In this document: one piece after another, positions 10,749-22,107 of the stretch
Position numbering within the stretch: position 1 is the first letter of the stretch
Layout: each line of letters begins with the position of its first letter
Source of the DNA: Tupaia tana
Lineage: Eukaryota > Chordata > Mammalia > Scandentia > Tupaiidae
DNA: 64,000 bases
Direction of reading: 5' to 3'
Assembly (NCBI GenBank): GCA_026018925.1
Contig: JAKSZU010000009.1
Span: 38,399,194-38,463,193 of the forward strand
Program-made: the position numbers and the translations under genes
Notes under the pieces: generated by a model
Database searches by the model: none
What the model was told of the DNA's origin: nothing
The model's input: only the letters and a program-made list of their open reading frames with translations

Positions 10749-10887
10749 TGGATAACTCCGAATGTTATCTCATCCCAATTTTGATAAACCCATATTATAG
10801 GACACCAAAATTACAAATGAGTTTCCAAATTGGGAAACAAAAGTGACTATCTTTCCATCTTTTCCCAAGCTGGTTAAAACAAGTAAA

Positions 10888-11480
10888 GAGGGCCAACAGG
10901 TCGTGTGGAGGTTAAGGCGACTGAATTCGATCTGAACAACTGCATAGTTTGAGTCCCCAACCCAGTGGCTTGAAAAACACACCAGGTGCATATGCATAAG
11001 TAAATGCTGAAAGAATTAAGGATTTTGGTGTGGTCATCCCCACAGGGAGTGATTTTTTTTTTTGAGAAGTTTTTGCTATAGGGCACGTATGTTTGCCAGA
11101 CAGACAGAGAGAGACAGAGAGACAGAAAGCGAGAAATCACCCCCATGGGGGATGGCCACGCCATAATCCCTTCTCCATTCTCCTCTCGGGATCCTGGGCA
11201 TGCACACACATGCGCCCGGAGTGAGTTTTATGCCATCAGGCCACGCTGCAATCCCTTCTCCTCCATTCTCCTCTCAGGATCTTGGGCATGCATGCACACG
11301 CGCCCGGCGTGAGTTTAAGCCACCGGGTCTGGGACTCGAACTGTGGTCGACTACATGGGAGTCCAGCGACATAGCCATTACGCTAACTGCTTGTCCCCTA
11401 CAGGGAGTGATTTATCACTTTCCTTTTCTCTCTCTCTGTCTCTCTCTTCAGCAAGACCATGCACCTATAGCAAAATCAGT
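10888..11480 (+). mobile_element. A-SINE, old, split by a young A-SINE
   Basis: Left part 10888-11055, right part from 11400 with TTATCACTTTCC, CT tract and CACCTATAGCAAAATC. The GTGATTT site was the insertion target. Confidence 0.85.
11056..11399 (-). mobile_element. A-SINE, young, with internal duplication
   Basis: 14-bp TSD ACAGGGAGTGATTT (11042-11055, 11400-11413). The segment from CCACGCC to the GCCA before the B box occurs twice (about 11156-11240 and 11241-11325), making the copy ~85 bp longer than usual. Confidence 0.9.
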
Positions 11481-11779
11481 CAAACAAACAAACAACAAAA
11501 TAAGTGGGTTTTCCCATAAATTTTGTAGTTTGGATTCATCTTTTCTCTTTGGAATATAAAAAATAATTGAAAATAACATCACTTGTTGCACAAAGTAAAA
11601 TGAAACACTCTTTGTAAAACACAAAGGTATGTGTGTTCTGGGTTGCACAGTACAATGAATTTTTTCTGCATATGATCTATTTTTCCTTTAAAAATGAGTC
11701 TAGAAGTACAATGTTTTTTAATATTGTGGACATCAGTGAAAAACATTTGAAAGGTATTGGAAGGCTTTCACATGATAAT

Positions 11780-12682
11780 GTGTTAATACGGTAGGCAAAA
11801 CTCTAAAAATGACCCCCAATGACCCTCGACTTTGTATAAACCTCTCCCTTTTAATGTGTGTAGAACATGTAAACATGAGAGAGCACTCCTGTGTGAATGT
11901 TGCTTTCTATGGCAAAATTAATTATCCAAGGGGAGTTAATCTCATACCATTAATCCTTTAAAGCAGATCATTTTTCTCTGGCTTATTAGAGTAGGGGATG
12001 TCATGGGACCAGCAATTAGCGTAATGGCTGTGTCACTGGACTTCAACGTAGTCGACCGCGGTTCGAGTCCCAGACCCGGTGGCTTAAACTCACGCCGGGC
12101 ACGTGTGCATGTGTGCCCAAGATCCTGAGAGGAGAATGGAGGAGAAGGGATTGCGGCGTGGCCATCCCCCCTGGGGGGTGATTTCTCGCTTTCTATCTCT
12201 CTGTCTCTCTCTGTCTCTCTCTGTCTGTCTGGCGAGCGCATGCGCCCTATAGCAAAAACCTCTCCAAAAAAAGAAAGAAAAAGAGTAGGGGATGTCAGAG
12301 AGAAGCAAAGTATGAAAAGGCTTTTTATTAATGGATTTTATGCTTTGAAGATGGAGGGGCCCACGTAAGAAGGAATGTGGGCAGCCTCTGGGAACAGACT
12401 GTGGACCCCAGTAGACAGTCAGTGAGGAAATAGGAACCTAAGTCCTCTACTCGTTAGCAATTGAAATGAGCATGGAGGCGGATTTTTCTCCTGAGTGTCC
12501 AGGTGAGAGCTTTGCCTAGCTGACACCCTGACCCAATTTTGTAGGTACTTAAGCAGAGGATCTCAGGTGAGGTCTCTAGACTTTTGACCTACAGAACAAG
12601 AACACTGACCTAGTAAATAGGTATTGTTTAAAGCCACTATATTTTTGGTAATTTCTTACATAGCAATAGAAAACTAATACTG
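11780..12682 (+). mobile_element. MLT1-type LTR (ERVL-MaLR fossil), split by an A-SINE
   Basis: Ancient solo-LTR-like fossil. Motifs in MLT1 order: AATGACCCCCAATGACC, GGCTTATTAGAGTAG, GCTTTGAAGATGGAGGGGCC, GACTTTTGACCTACAGAAC and the end CAATAGAAAACTAATAC. Decayed, consistent with an insertion before the eutherian orders separated. A young SINE sits at 12004-12281. Confidence 0.8.
12004..12281 (+). mobile_element. A-SINE, young lineage A
   Basis: 16-bp TSD AGAGTAGGGGATGTCA at 11988-12003 and 12282-12297. Head TTAGCGTAATGGC, B box GGTTCGAGTCC, tail CCCTATAGCAAAAACCTCTC. Confidence 0.97.
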
Positions 12683-12831
12683 TAGTCAATGCAGTTACTT
12701 CAAAAGGTTTAGGAAAAAGGAGTGAGGATGACAGCATGAGCAAAAGATAGTCGCAATACAACCATTAACAGTGAGCAGAGGAGGTGAAAGACAGACCTGC
12801 AGGATGCAGCAAGCGAAAGCTTGTCCCTGTT

Positions 12832-13028
12832 TTTAAATTTATTTCCTCCATGAAAGAAGAAAGAGAGAGAGAGACCCCCAAAGGATCTTCACACCTTGAT
12901 CCACACCCAGCCTCAGCCAGCCAAGACCATGTGCACATTAGCTTATGCTTATTGCATACAGGGAGGTCCCAGGATGTGAACCCAGGACCTTCCTATTTGG
13001 GTTCAGTTGTATTACTGCTGTGTCCCCT
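12832..13028 (-). mobile_element. B-SINE
   Basis: A-rich end on the left (TTTTAAATTTATTTCC), then GATCCACACCCAGCCTCAGC. The complement of 12970-12990 gives a B-box-like GGGTTCACATCC. Confidence 0.75.
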
Positions 13029-13176
13029 TTTGTTCCAAGTTTGTCCTTTTTGTTAGGTAAAGCTATTTCTTCCTTATCAGAAAAAAAAAATGGACATGAG
13101 GAAATATTCACGCTTGATTTATTTTTTTCTACTATTTTCCTAAATGGAAATGGAAGATTCGAGCTCAACATTTTCT

Positions 13177-13457
13177 TTTTTTTTCTTTCTTTTTTTTTCT
13201 TTTGAGAGGTTTTAGCTATAGGGCGCGTGCACTCGCCAGAGAGACAGAGAGAGACATAGAGACAGAAAGTGAGAAATCACCCCCCAGGGGGGGATGGTCA
13301 CGCCGCAATCCCTTCTCCTCCATTCTTCTCTTGGGATCTTGGGCACGCACGCACACGCGCCCGGCGTGAGTTTTAAGCCACCGGGTCCAGGACGCGAACC
13401 GCGGTCGACTACGTGGGAGTCCAGCGACATAGCCATTACGCTAACTGCTGGTCCCCT
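13177..13457 (-). mobile_element. A-SINE, young lineage C
   Basis: 16-bp TSD GAGCTCAACATTTTCT at 13161-13176 and 13458-13473. Carries GGACGCGAACC and GTTTTAAGCC, the lineage C markers. Confidence 0.97.
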
Positions 13458-13473
13458 GAGCTCAACATTTTCT

Positions 13474-14261
13474 AAAGATGTTCTGAAGGATAACAAAGTT
13501 TGAGGAAGAATTAGAAGGTGCACATTACCATAATCCATCTTAATAGAGAAGCTTTATTGGATTTGGGCAAGTATGAATAGAAACTGAATTAAACTTATGC
13601 CAAAAAAAAAAAGCAGAAGACATTTTATATGGATTGATGCAGGCTGATAAGTCAAGCAGTTGAACCAGTACACTGTTAGATTGGTAACACACGCGCACAC
13701 AAATAGAAACATTGGAAAGCTCTGTTTGCTTAATATACAAAATCAGGTAAAATACTGATGGATGCAAAGCAAATAAATGGGAAACTTATCCTATAATGCA
13801 CAGATTGAAACTCCTTTGAGACTTTGGATAACAAATATAACCTACTTAAGGAAAGCATCTGAGAAATTAAAACCCAGTGCTGTCAGATCATGAAAAGGAA
13901 AGTTCTGAATAGGCTGTAATTGTTATTGAAACACGGTGGCAATTAAAATCTTAACTGTGAGGAAAGGCAAAGAGATGATGGCTTCCCAGGAGAATGACAT
14001 AAAAGTTTAAATATTTCCTATGCTCTGAACTCCTCAAAGAACTAGCAGGATCATTATGTTTTTAAATCCTTTCCCTATGGTATAGCCTCATAGAAATCCA
14101 TTAATAAGCAACCACTAAGAATGTTAATTTTCTTTGCTTTAAGATTTATGTAAAAAAAAAGAGCAAAATCCAAAGATGATAATCTAAGAAAATACAGAAA
14201 AGATGAACAAGAAATATCGACATTGTACAATTTGGTCAATGATGATTAAATTATTTTCCTC
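13474..14261. other. No recognised feature
   Basis: Unique AT-rich sequence. Frames are short; nothing gene-like. Confidence 0.5.
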
Positions 14262-14277
14262 TTGTGTTGTAAATCTT

Positions 14278-14535
14278 TTTTTTTTAAGAGAGATTTTTGC
14301 TATAGGGACCATGTGCTTGCTAGAGAGACAGAGACAGAGAGACAGAAAGCAAGAAATCACCCCCCAGGGGGGATGGTCACGCCGCAATCCCTTCTCCTCC
14401 AGTCTCCTCTCAGGATCTTGGGCACGCACGCACATGCACCTGGCATGAGTTTTAAGGTGCCAGGTCCAGGACTCGAACCATGGTTGACTACGAGGGGAGT
14501 CCAGCGATGTAATCATTACCCCATCTGCTGGTCCC
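14278..14535 (-). mobile_element. A-SINE, intermediate
   Basis: 16-bp TSD TTGTGTTGTAAATCTT at 14262-14277 and 14536-14551. It mixes GTTTTAAGG with the GGACTCGAACC B box, so it is intermediate between lineages. Confidence 0.95.
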
Positions 14536-14551
14536 TTGTGTTGTAAATCTT

Positions 14552-15654
14552 CAATAGAATCTAAGACAATGAAAATAAAACACTTTTAATTTGATAAATG
14601 AAAACAAATAAAATCCTGTTATTCTTGGGCTTTCATTCCATTTTGCTCTTATAATGTCTGCTATTGTCATCTTTGTGGACTTCCTTGGCTGAAGAGAAAT
14701 GTTGTTTCCATAGTTTGTTATCTTATTTTGTACACCCAAATGGTACAGGTAAATGCTGCAGCGAATTTCACAATTTTATGTAGTGTATATGAGATTTCCC
14801 TTTGTTCTTCTGCAAATGTATTTTGTTGCTCAGTAACTTGAAAGCATCCTCTTATCAGGTGTTACTGATCAGACAGAGATGTTTATTTCCAAGGAGGGGA
14901 GGAAAGAAGATAAAGCAGAAGCAGGTATAGTCCAGAAGTCACTATGTTACAAAAAATAATGGGTGACCTGATTGTCATAGTTAATATGAGACACCGGTAA
15001 ATCTAATTACACTGCAACCTTTACAGAAAGGATGTTACCATTTTTTTTTTCTGGTGTGCTTAACATGTGGCCTTGCTTGAAGCCAAGGAGAGACTAGTGC
15101 TATATAGTCCTGCTCAATACTGAATAAAGCATGCTTGTTTATATGACTTAGAAGAACTGACTCATACATTGAAACCATGCTACTGGAACAAAACTATTTC
15201 ATTACTGACATTCATTTGTTTCCTGGTGTGAATATACGATGCCTGCTGTTAATGGAAAGAGGAAATTTTGCTAAATTCAATCTCAAAATATAATTAAATG
15301 CAGAGCATTACATTAAGCTTCACTGCAACTTATCATTACTATTACCGTGGTGCATTTATATGGCACTTCATACTTGCAACGTGCAAGATGAATGACCTCA
15401 TATAAACTCTCCTACTGAGTTCAGGGAGTCAGGGTGGGTATATAACTCTATTGTTCAATTAGCCAAGTGAAAAGCTTATAAAACCTCATAGGAATTATTT
15501 GCTCACTGGAGCTACTATTTACACAGCATCAGTGCCTCCCAACTCGTACTTAGTAGTGAACGGAAAAAAGATTTAAATGACTGTAATTCTGCTATTAAAA
15601 AATTCATAGCTCTTCAAAATGTTTCAGTGAATAAAGATCAGGGTGCTCAGAATT
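14552..15654. other. Unique, possible MIR remnant
   Basis: About 1.1 kb without a clear repeat. Near 15340-15420 weak MIR-like order (ATTTATATGGCACTTC) is seen, too decayed to call. Confidence 0.4.
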
Positions 15655-15865
15655 GTCTAATATTCTTTTTCTTAATTGCCGGAGAGAGAGCATACACTCT
15701 CACCAGGGAGAGAGAGAGAAAGACAGAGACTGAGGAAGGGAGACATGATCCCTCAATGGGTCATGGTCATGCTACAATCTTTTCTTCTCCATGTCTCCAT
15801 TCTGTCAGGATTTGGGGCACAAATGCACATGCACATGCATCATGTATGGTTTCTTTCCTTTTCTA

Positions 15866-16034
15866 AAGATGATTTACTTAATTTTATTATTTATAGTTTT
15901 CATTTGCTACAGGGCATGTGCGCTCAGCAGAGACAGAGAGAATCTGACAAAGCAAGGTGTTAGGTCTGGGATTCAAACTACAGTCAGCCATGTGGAAGTC
16001 CAACACCTTCACCACCATGTCACCTGCCAGCCCC
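15866..16034 (-). mobile_element. A-SINE, short form
   Basis: TTTGCTACAGGGCATGTGCG to CACCTGCCAGCCCC, with no GC-rich middle. Confidence 0.85.
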
Positions 16035-16064
16035 AGCTGTGCCTGTTTTTCAAGGTCAGGATTC

Positions 16065-16132
16065 TCTTTCTTTTTTCAGGATTTTTTTAAAAGAATTATT
16101 TAACTTTATTTATTTAAATTTAACCAGAAAGG

Positions 16133-16184
<52 letters not shown>

Positions 16185-16269
16185 AAGTGAGAAAGCAAGC
16201 CAGGACTTGAACTGCAGTCGACCATGTGGGAGTCTGGCACCCTTCACCACCACGCCACCTGCTGGCCCC
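16065..16269 (-). mobile_element. A-SINE, short form with (GA)n
   Basis: 15-bp TSD TCAAGGTCAGGATTC at 16050-16064 and 16270-16284. The CT tract is a pure (GA)n run on this strand at 16137-16179. Confidence 0.93.
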
Positions 16270-16571
16270 TCAAGGTCAGGATTCAAACCACAGTTGGTCA
16301 TGTGTCATCTAACTCTCTGAACCACTAGGCCATGGGGCCAGCCTAAATTAGCCAATATTTTATTAAAAATTACAAATTCTTTATGCTTATTACGATTAAC
16401 TTGTAAACATAAAGAAAGACAAACATGAAGAAATTTAAGATGAATTTGAGGCAGAGCAGTACTACAGAGAGCTGATTTTCTTTTTTTAAGGAAAATCAGA
16501 TATTCAGCCTTAGAAATGTCAAAGAGCTTTCATCTATTTGTTGTCCCTTGCCCCATTCATACACAACCAAA

Positions 16572-16785
16572 CCTATTTTAAAGTTTATTTCATTTATTTC
16601 TTTCATGAGGATGAGACAAAGAGAAAGCCAGAGAAATATCCTCTACAGGGTATTGCCTCACTGTGATCTTCTCCTGAGTCTTTCAGCTAGCCAGGATCAT
16701 AGGTGCATAGATTTGAGCCCTGGTCTCCCATGTGGATATAGTATCCTGCAGTTGCCCCCTACTGCCTGCCCTACCATAGCGGGGC
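16572..16785 (-). mobile_element. B-SINE
   Basis: AAAGTTTATTTCATTTATTT end, then GAGACAAAGAGAAAGCC and CCTACTGCCTGCCC toward the tRNA-like start. Confidence 0.7.
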
Positions 16786-16797
16786 CACCAAATATAT

Positions 16798-17069
16798 ATA
16801 TATATTTTTTTTTGAAGAGGTTTTTTGCTATAGGGTGCGTGCGCTCGCCAGACAGAGAGAGAGACACATAGAGACAGAAAGCGAGAAATCACCCCCCAGG
16901 GGGGATGGTCACGCCACAATCCCTTCTCCTCCATTCTCTTCTCGGGATCTTGGGCACGCACGCACACGCGCCCGGTGTGAGTTTTAAGCCACCGGGTCCG
17001 GGACGTGAACCGCGGTCGACTACATGGGAGTCCAGTGACATAGCCATTACGCTAACTGCTGGTTCCCAA
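16798..17069 (-). mobile_element. A-SINE, young lineage C
   Basis: 12-bp TSD CACCAAATATAT at 16786-16797 and 17070-17081. Markers GGACGTGAACC and GTTTTAAGCC. Confidence 0.96.
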
Positions 17070-17081
17070 CACCAAATATAT

Positions 17082-17427
17082 TTTAAACATCCCGAACCTA
17101 ACCTCACCAAAGGAGTCTGAATCTACAGTACCTAAAACAAAGCAAAATAAAACCCAGAACCAAGCCTATGTTCCCATCATACAATAATCAGCATATCTTC
17201 TTTTTCAGGGTTCATTTTAGGATTTTGAAAGAATAATTTTCTCATCACATAATCATTTTCATTGTGAGACGTACCACATTTCTATAACCTTCAATAAGTT
17301 AGATAATTGCTTTGTGTGACATGTTTCCCTTAGCAGATGATATTGCCATCATCGAGCTGTCATTTTTATTTTTATTTCCTTATTTTATTTTTGGAATTTT
17401 ACTTAAAATGTACTCTCAAAAAAAAAT
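17082..17427. other. No recognised feature
   Basis: Unique AT-rich sequence. Confidence 0.5.
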
Positions 17428-17693
17428 CTCTTTTTTTTTAAAGAGAGATTTTTTGCCATAGGGTGCATGCTCTCGCTAAAGAGATTGAAAGAGACAATGA
17501 GAGAGAAAGTGGGAAACCATCCCCCAGGCGGATGGCCATGCCACAGTCTCTTCTCCTCCATTCTCCTCTAGAGATTTTAGGCAGACATACACATGTGTCC
17601 AGCGTGCGTTTTAAGCCTCCAGGACCAGGACTCAAATCATGGCTGGCCATGTGCGAGTTTAGTGCCTTAACCACTATGCCACCTGCTAGCACC
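17428..17693 (-). mobile_element. A-SINE, old long form
   Basis: T run, TTTGCCATAGGGTGCATGC, end GCCACCTGCTAGCACC. Confidence 0.9.
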
Positions 17694-17802
17694 TCAAACT
17701 CATTTTAAAAGGCCAGAAGATAAAATCTTGTAAAGAGCAAGCTTAAAAGGAAATGGGTATTGATAATTCTTTCTCCTAATTTTAAAGCTCCAGTGGTAAA
17801 TT

Positions 17803-18070
17803 TTTAAAAAAAATTTTTGGAAAGGTTTTTGCTATAGGGCATGTGTGCTTGCCAGAGAGACAGAGAGAGACAGAGAGACAGAAAGCAAGAAATCACTCCC
17901 CGGGGGGGGATGGCCACGCCGCAATCCCTTCTCTTCCATTCTCCTCTCGGGATCTTGGGCATGCACGCACACGTGCCCGGCGTGAGTTTAAGCTACTGGG
18001 TCCAGGACTCAAAACATGGTAGACTACATGGGAGTACAGCGACATAGCCATTACACTAACTGCTGGTACC
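17803..18070 (-). mobile_element. A-SINE, young lineage A
   Basis: Flanked by an imperfect TSD (CAGTGGTAAATT / CAATGGTAAATT). Full-length with GAGTTTAAGC and a CATTACACTAACTGC head. Confidence 0.93.
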
Positions 18071-18326
18071 TTCAATGGTAAATTGTGAAATTAGCTAAAA
18101 ATATTAAAATAAAAAAGTGGCTAAAGCTTTGATATTCCTTCAATACTTTGATATTCCTTGCAATACTTCAGTTCTAGAATTCTGCAGTAATTTCCAGATA
18201 ATTTTATAATAGATAGAAATGCAGAGAACTTTGTGCCATTAGTAACATTTGAAAGAGATTGGATAAAGCAAAGGAAGGTAAAAGACTTGTGTGAATGCAA
18301 TATAATCTTAGTAGTCCTGAAAAGTA

Positions 18327-18403
18327 TTTGGTTGTCAGAAAAGTCATGACATATTTTTGCATAGAAGAAACATAGAAAAAAAGTCATGACTTTTCCGATA
18401 ACC
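18327..18403. mobile_element. Mariner-like MITE-1
   Basis: GGTTGTCAGAAAAGTCATGA on the left and AGTCATGACTTTTCCGATAA on the right; TA on each side. A small tandem repeat (TTTGATATTCCTT) lies nearby at 18129-18160. Confidence 0.8.
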
Positions 18404-18489
18404 TAACATAAACATAATATATGTTGGAGAATATGTTTGAGGGAAAAAAAAAATAGGTAGCCCTAGCTGGAATAAATATTCTTTGTTTT

Positions 18490-18712
18490 AGTCCAGCCCT
18501 GTGTTGAGGGGTTAAGTCCTCTGCATATGGAACCAAATTCCACATAGGCAACTGCAGTTTAAACCCTGGCCCAGGCTTGAAAAAAACATGCTGGGTATGT
18601 GTACTTGTGTGCCCAAAATTCTGACAAGATGGAGAAATGGAGGAAAAGGATTTCAGTATGATCACACTCCCATAGGAAGGGATATGCTCTCCCTCTCCCT
18701 CAAAAAAAGAGA
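18490..18712 (+). mobile_element. A-SINE, old divergent subfamily
   Basis: Head GTTAAGTCCTCTGCATATGG shares the odd pattern of the copy at 66-335, followed by CTTGAAAAAAACATGCTGG and the GGAAAAGGATTTCAG middle. Confidence 0.75.
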
Positions 18713-18796
18713 AATATTCATTGTCTTGATGTACTAAGGATCAGGAAGCCTTCAACCATAAGGTCTCTTAGGTCAATGGTAAAGAAATACGTTGTC

Positions 18797-19053
18797 TTGG
18801 GACCAGCAGTTAGCGTAATGGCTATGTCGCTGGACTCCCACGTAGTCGACTGTGGTTCGAGTCCCGGACCCTGTGGCTTAAACTCCCGCCGGGCGTGTGT
18901 GCGTGCGTGCCCAAGATCCCAAGAGGAGAATGGAGGAGAAGGGATTGTGGCGTGGCCATTCCCCCTGGGGGGTGATTTCTTGCTTTCTGTCTCTCTGTCT
19001 CTCTGGCGAGCGCATGCACCCTATAGCAAAAACAAACAAACAAACAAACAAAA
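18797..19053 (+). mobile_element. A-SINE, young lineage A
   Basis: 16-bp TSD AAAGAAATAYGTTGTC at 18781-18796 and 19054-19069. (CAAA)n tail. Confidence 0.96.
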
Positions 19054-19089
19054 AAAGAAATATGTTGTCCCTGCACTGAGTTTATGCTG

Positions 19090-19322
19090 CATGTAATAGA
19101 TCCTGTAATTGACAAAAACATAGAGGACATTTTGTTAAATGAAATGAGCCAGGCACAGAAAGACAAATACCACATGATCTTATTTATATAAGGAATCTTA
19201 AAAAGTTGAACTCATGAAAACAGAGTAGAATGGTGGTTATCAGAGGCTAAGGTAGTTAGGAGAAAATGTTGTTCAAAGGATACAACACTTCAGTTAGACA
19301 GAAGAAATAAGTTCAAGAGATC
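19090..19322 (+). mobile_element. L1 3' fragment (older L1M-like)
   Basis: GAGGACATTTTGTTAAATGA, ATGAGCCAGGCACAGAAAGA and AGAATGGTGGTTATCAGAGG are classic old L1 3' UTR motifs. Distinct from the younger L1 ends at 42170 and 51223. Confidence 0.8.
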
Positions 19323-19329
19323 TGGGGAC

Positions 19330-19460
19330 GGGGGTTGTCTTCAGAAATTTTATGGAAATGCATGTTATGAAGAAAACTATACATGGATTTTAATTTTTTG
19401 CATCAAAATAAACTCGTATTGCAATTCCATTTTTTCCGTGAATGTTTTGAAGTCCCCTTG
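19330..19460. mobile_element. Mariner-like MITE-2
   Basis: GTTGTCTTCAGAAATTTTAT on the left and GAATGTTTTGAAGTCCCC on the right; interior TTTTTTGCATCAAAATAAAC. Best uninterrupted copy with 47872. Confidence 0.8.
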
Positions 19461-19894
19461 TAATGACATCTTTAGGTAGACTAAAGAAATTATTTAAGTT
19501 TGTTCTAACAGTACTCCATTAGATATTAAAAAAGCATTCTCATAAATACACAGATAACAATGTCTAATTTTTCCGCTCATGTTTGCCAAGAGCCCTTTAA
19601 CAAAGCCTAGTCTTCAAGATCATATTATTGTAGGACGTTTAAAAGGATCCTTAGAGAAGAATACCATGTTAATATCTGACGTGATGAAGCACTGATTGAT
19701 TAAAAGTCATTTATCTTACTAAAAACTATGTGACCTCTGGCAAGTGCCTTGTTGAGTTGAGAAATAAAAAGCTGGAAAAGTAATCTCATGAAGCCATTTC
19801 CAACACCAATAATACTAAATCCTAATATTTTGGAATAAACGTTACGTAATCTTTTAGAGGAGACAAATAATTCACAAAAATGTCCATACTGACA
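19461..19894. other. No recognised feature
   Basis: Unique AT-rich sequence. Confidence 0.5.
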
Positions 19895-19990
19895 AGCACG
19901 CTCATTCATTGTTCACTATGTACCAGGCACATAATGGCAGGCTTCTGGGGATCAGGAAGAGGTTGACAATCTAGCATGAAAAATTCAGTC
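19895..19990 (+). mobile_element. L2 fragment
   Basis: CATTGTTCACTATGTACCAG, GCACATAATGGCAGGCTTCT and GGGGATCAGGAAGAGGTTGA resemble the L2 3' end. Confidence 0.55.
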
Positions 19991-20179
19991 AAGATTGCAA
20001 TCCACTCACTAATCTGAATTATTTTCTCCCCAAATTAAGGACTTTTTGAGAGTGTGTCAGAAAATGTAGAACTCAAAAGAGAGGAAGCTGAATATACTTG
20101 GGTAAGTAAACTGAAGGGAGGAAATGACTTAAATTAAACCTTCTGCCAACTCGGTATCTTAGGATATCAGAAAATATGT

Positions 20180-20331
20180 AGGACCAGCAGGTGGCATGGT
20201 GGATAAGGTGCTGGACTCCCACATGGCTGACTGCAGTTCAAGTCCTGGACTTGGCACCTTGCTTTCTCACTTTCTCCTTTTTCTCTCTCTGGTGAGTACA
20301 GAGGCCCTATAGAAAAGAATTTTTTAAAAAA
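20180..20331 (+). mobile_element. A-SINE, short form (first of a pair)
   Basis: GGACCAGCAGGTGGCATGG to CCCTATAGAAAAG. AGAAAATATGTA lies before it, and a near copy lies after the second SINE. Confidence 0.9.
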
Positions 20332-20339
20332 TAATAATA

Positions 20340-20537
20340 AGGGTTTGGCAGGTGGTGTGGTTGTTAAAGGTGCTAGACTCCCACATGGCCGACCACAGTT
20401 CGAGTCCTGGACCTGTCAGCTTGCTTTCTCACTTTCCATCTCTCTCTCTCTATCTGTCCTCATCTGGTCAAATTAAAATAAAATAAATAAAGTTAAATAA
20501 AATAATTCTTAAAAAATAATAAATAAATAATTATAAA
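20340..20537 (+). mobile_element. A-SINE, short form (second of a pair)
   Basis: GGTTTGGCAGGTGGTGTGG to a long AT-rich tail with TCAAATTAAAATAAAATAA. It abuts the A-rich tail of the first copy. Confidence 0.88.
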
Positions 20538-20549
20538 AAGAAAATATAT

Positions 20550-21813
20550 AATGATGTTTGTAAGTCATAGATGTTATTATTTCTAATGTATTACTCCCAG
20601 GAAGCTGTTTAAGTGAAGTAATAAATGTGATTATTAGTCTCATTAAAGTTTATATAATTCTTATATTAAGAAATATTTCATTTTGATAATATTCACTTAT
20701 TTGTCTGCTTACGTAGAAAAAATCTTTTATTTATTAATGCTGATGTTGGAGCTAATATGATATATATGTATATATATACATATATTTGAATTATAATATA
20801 TATACATATATTTGAATTACTCTGCAAAGCAGGCATATTCTAGCTTGGTTGAGATTCTGGCATCTTTCTTTGGGTAGTACTAGAAGGTCAAGACTATTTT
20901 ATTAGGAGCATTCCTTAACTATGCCCTGGAGTAAAATCCAGAGTATACCTCTAATCTAGCTCTTGAGTTGAAACATTGAACATTTTATTAATATCGAATA
21001 TGCTCCTGATTTCATTATAAAAACCTCACAGCATTCTTCCAGGATCAATCATACGCTCATTGGAAAGGCACAATCACTCAGGAAAAATTTTGATAATTCC
21101 TAAGATTTCATAAATATCGAGATGATACAAAAATCTGAAGACATATAGTTATGTATACATACTTGGATAATTGAAAGAAATTTTGTTTATTCAGAGTGCC
21201 AAACAAATATTCTAGTTATACAGAAAGCGACTTACTTAATAAAAAAGAAAAATGTACCAAAGTATTAGGTATAACCCAAACCATCATGATCTTTCATAAT
21301 GGAAATATTTAGACCATTAGCAAACATTGCAAGAGAGATGTGTTGAACTGGATCAAAACTGACAGAGAATGAAAACTACAGTTGTTGAGAAAATCAATTC
21401 TTTCAAAGAGTAGCAAATTATTATATCTAAAATTAATCACCTTGCTGACTACATTATTCCCAATCTGTGTGTTTCATATAAATCACCTTGTGTTGGCTGT
21501 GATTTTTAAAGTGATTAATTTGGGAGATGGCCTACAAGGAGTGAGAAAGGAATGACAATAAATGGATATTGACTGGGCTAGACTACGTTTATGAAACAAC
21601 AATACAGATAATGTAGTTAAGCATGCAAAATGGCGTTTAGTGGGAAACACTATGTCTTTCTGATCTGTCTGTATATGTTTTGTTGGACATTTCTGTATTA
21701 AAACTGTCCATAAATTTTTATTTGTGGAATAAAATGAACAGTGCTTGAAGTACACATAATCCATGGTTTTATGAAGTCCAAGTAGATGGATTTATTTTGG
21801 GTGTCCATAATAC

Positions 21814-21814
<1 letters not shown>
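20550..21814. other. Unique; small AT-rich tandem repeat
   Basis: ATATACATATATTTGAATTA occurs twice in tandem near 20774-20819. The rest is unique with no exon-like signal. Confidence 0.5.
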
Positions 21815-21869
<55 letters not shown>

Positions 21870-21955
21870 CACACACATATATATATACACATATATATAC
21901 ACACACACACATATACATATACATATATATGTGTGTGTGTTTGTGTGTGTGTGTA
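21815..21955. repeat. Compound (AT)n/(AC)n/(GT)n microsatellite
   Basis: (AT)n at 21817-21858, then ACACACAC blocks, then GTGTGTGT blocks, giving an inverted layout that could fold back or form Z-DNA. Confidence 0.9.
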
Positions 21956-22107
21956 TTCTATATAAAATACCTGGATTTCACCATGTGGAAATAATTAATA
22001 AAGAAATGCAAAGGAAAACCTTGTAGAATAAAATGAATTCTTCCTCAAGCTTTTCAGAGTGAAGGAAAATAAATAATTTCATTAATTATCTTATTTTTTT
22101 TCTTTAG

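Larger units (their letters stand above)
15660..16345 (-). mobile_element. A-SINE, old, hit by two short A-SINEs
   Basis: Pieces at 15660-15862, 16035-16064 and 16285-16345 run in order from the GA block through TTTTTCAAGG to GCCATGGGGCCAGCC. Confidence 0.75.

Noticed and set aside
12000-13450. CpG-rich patches as CpG islands
   Set aside because: The CpGs sit in the GC-rich middle of young A-SINEs, not in a promoter.
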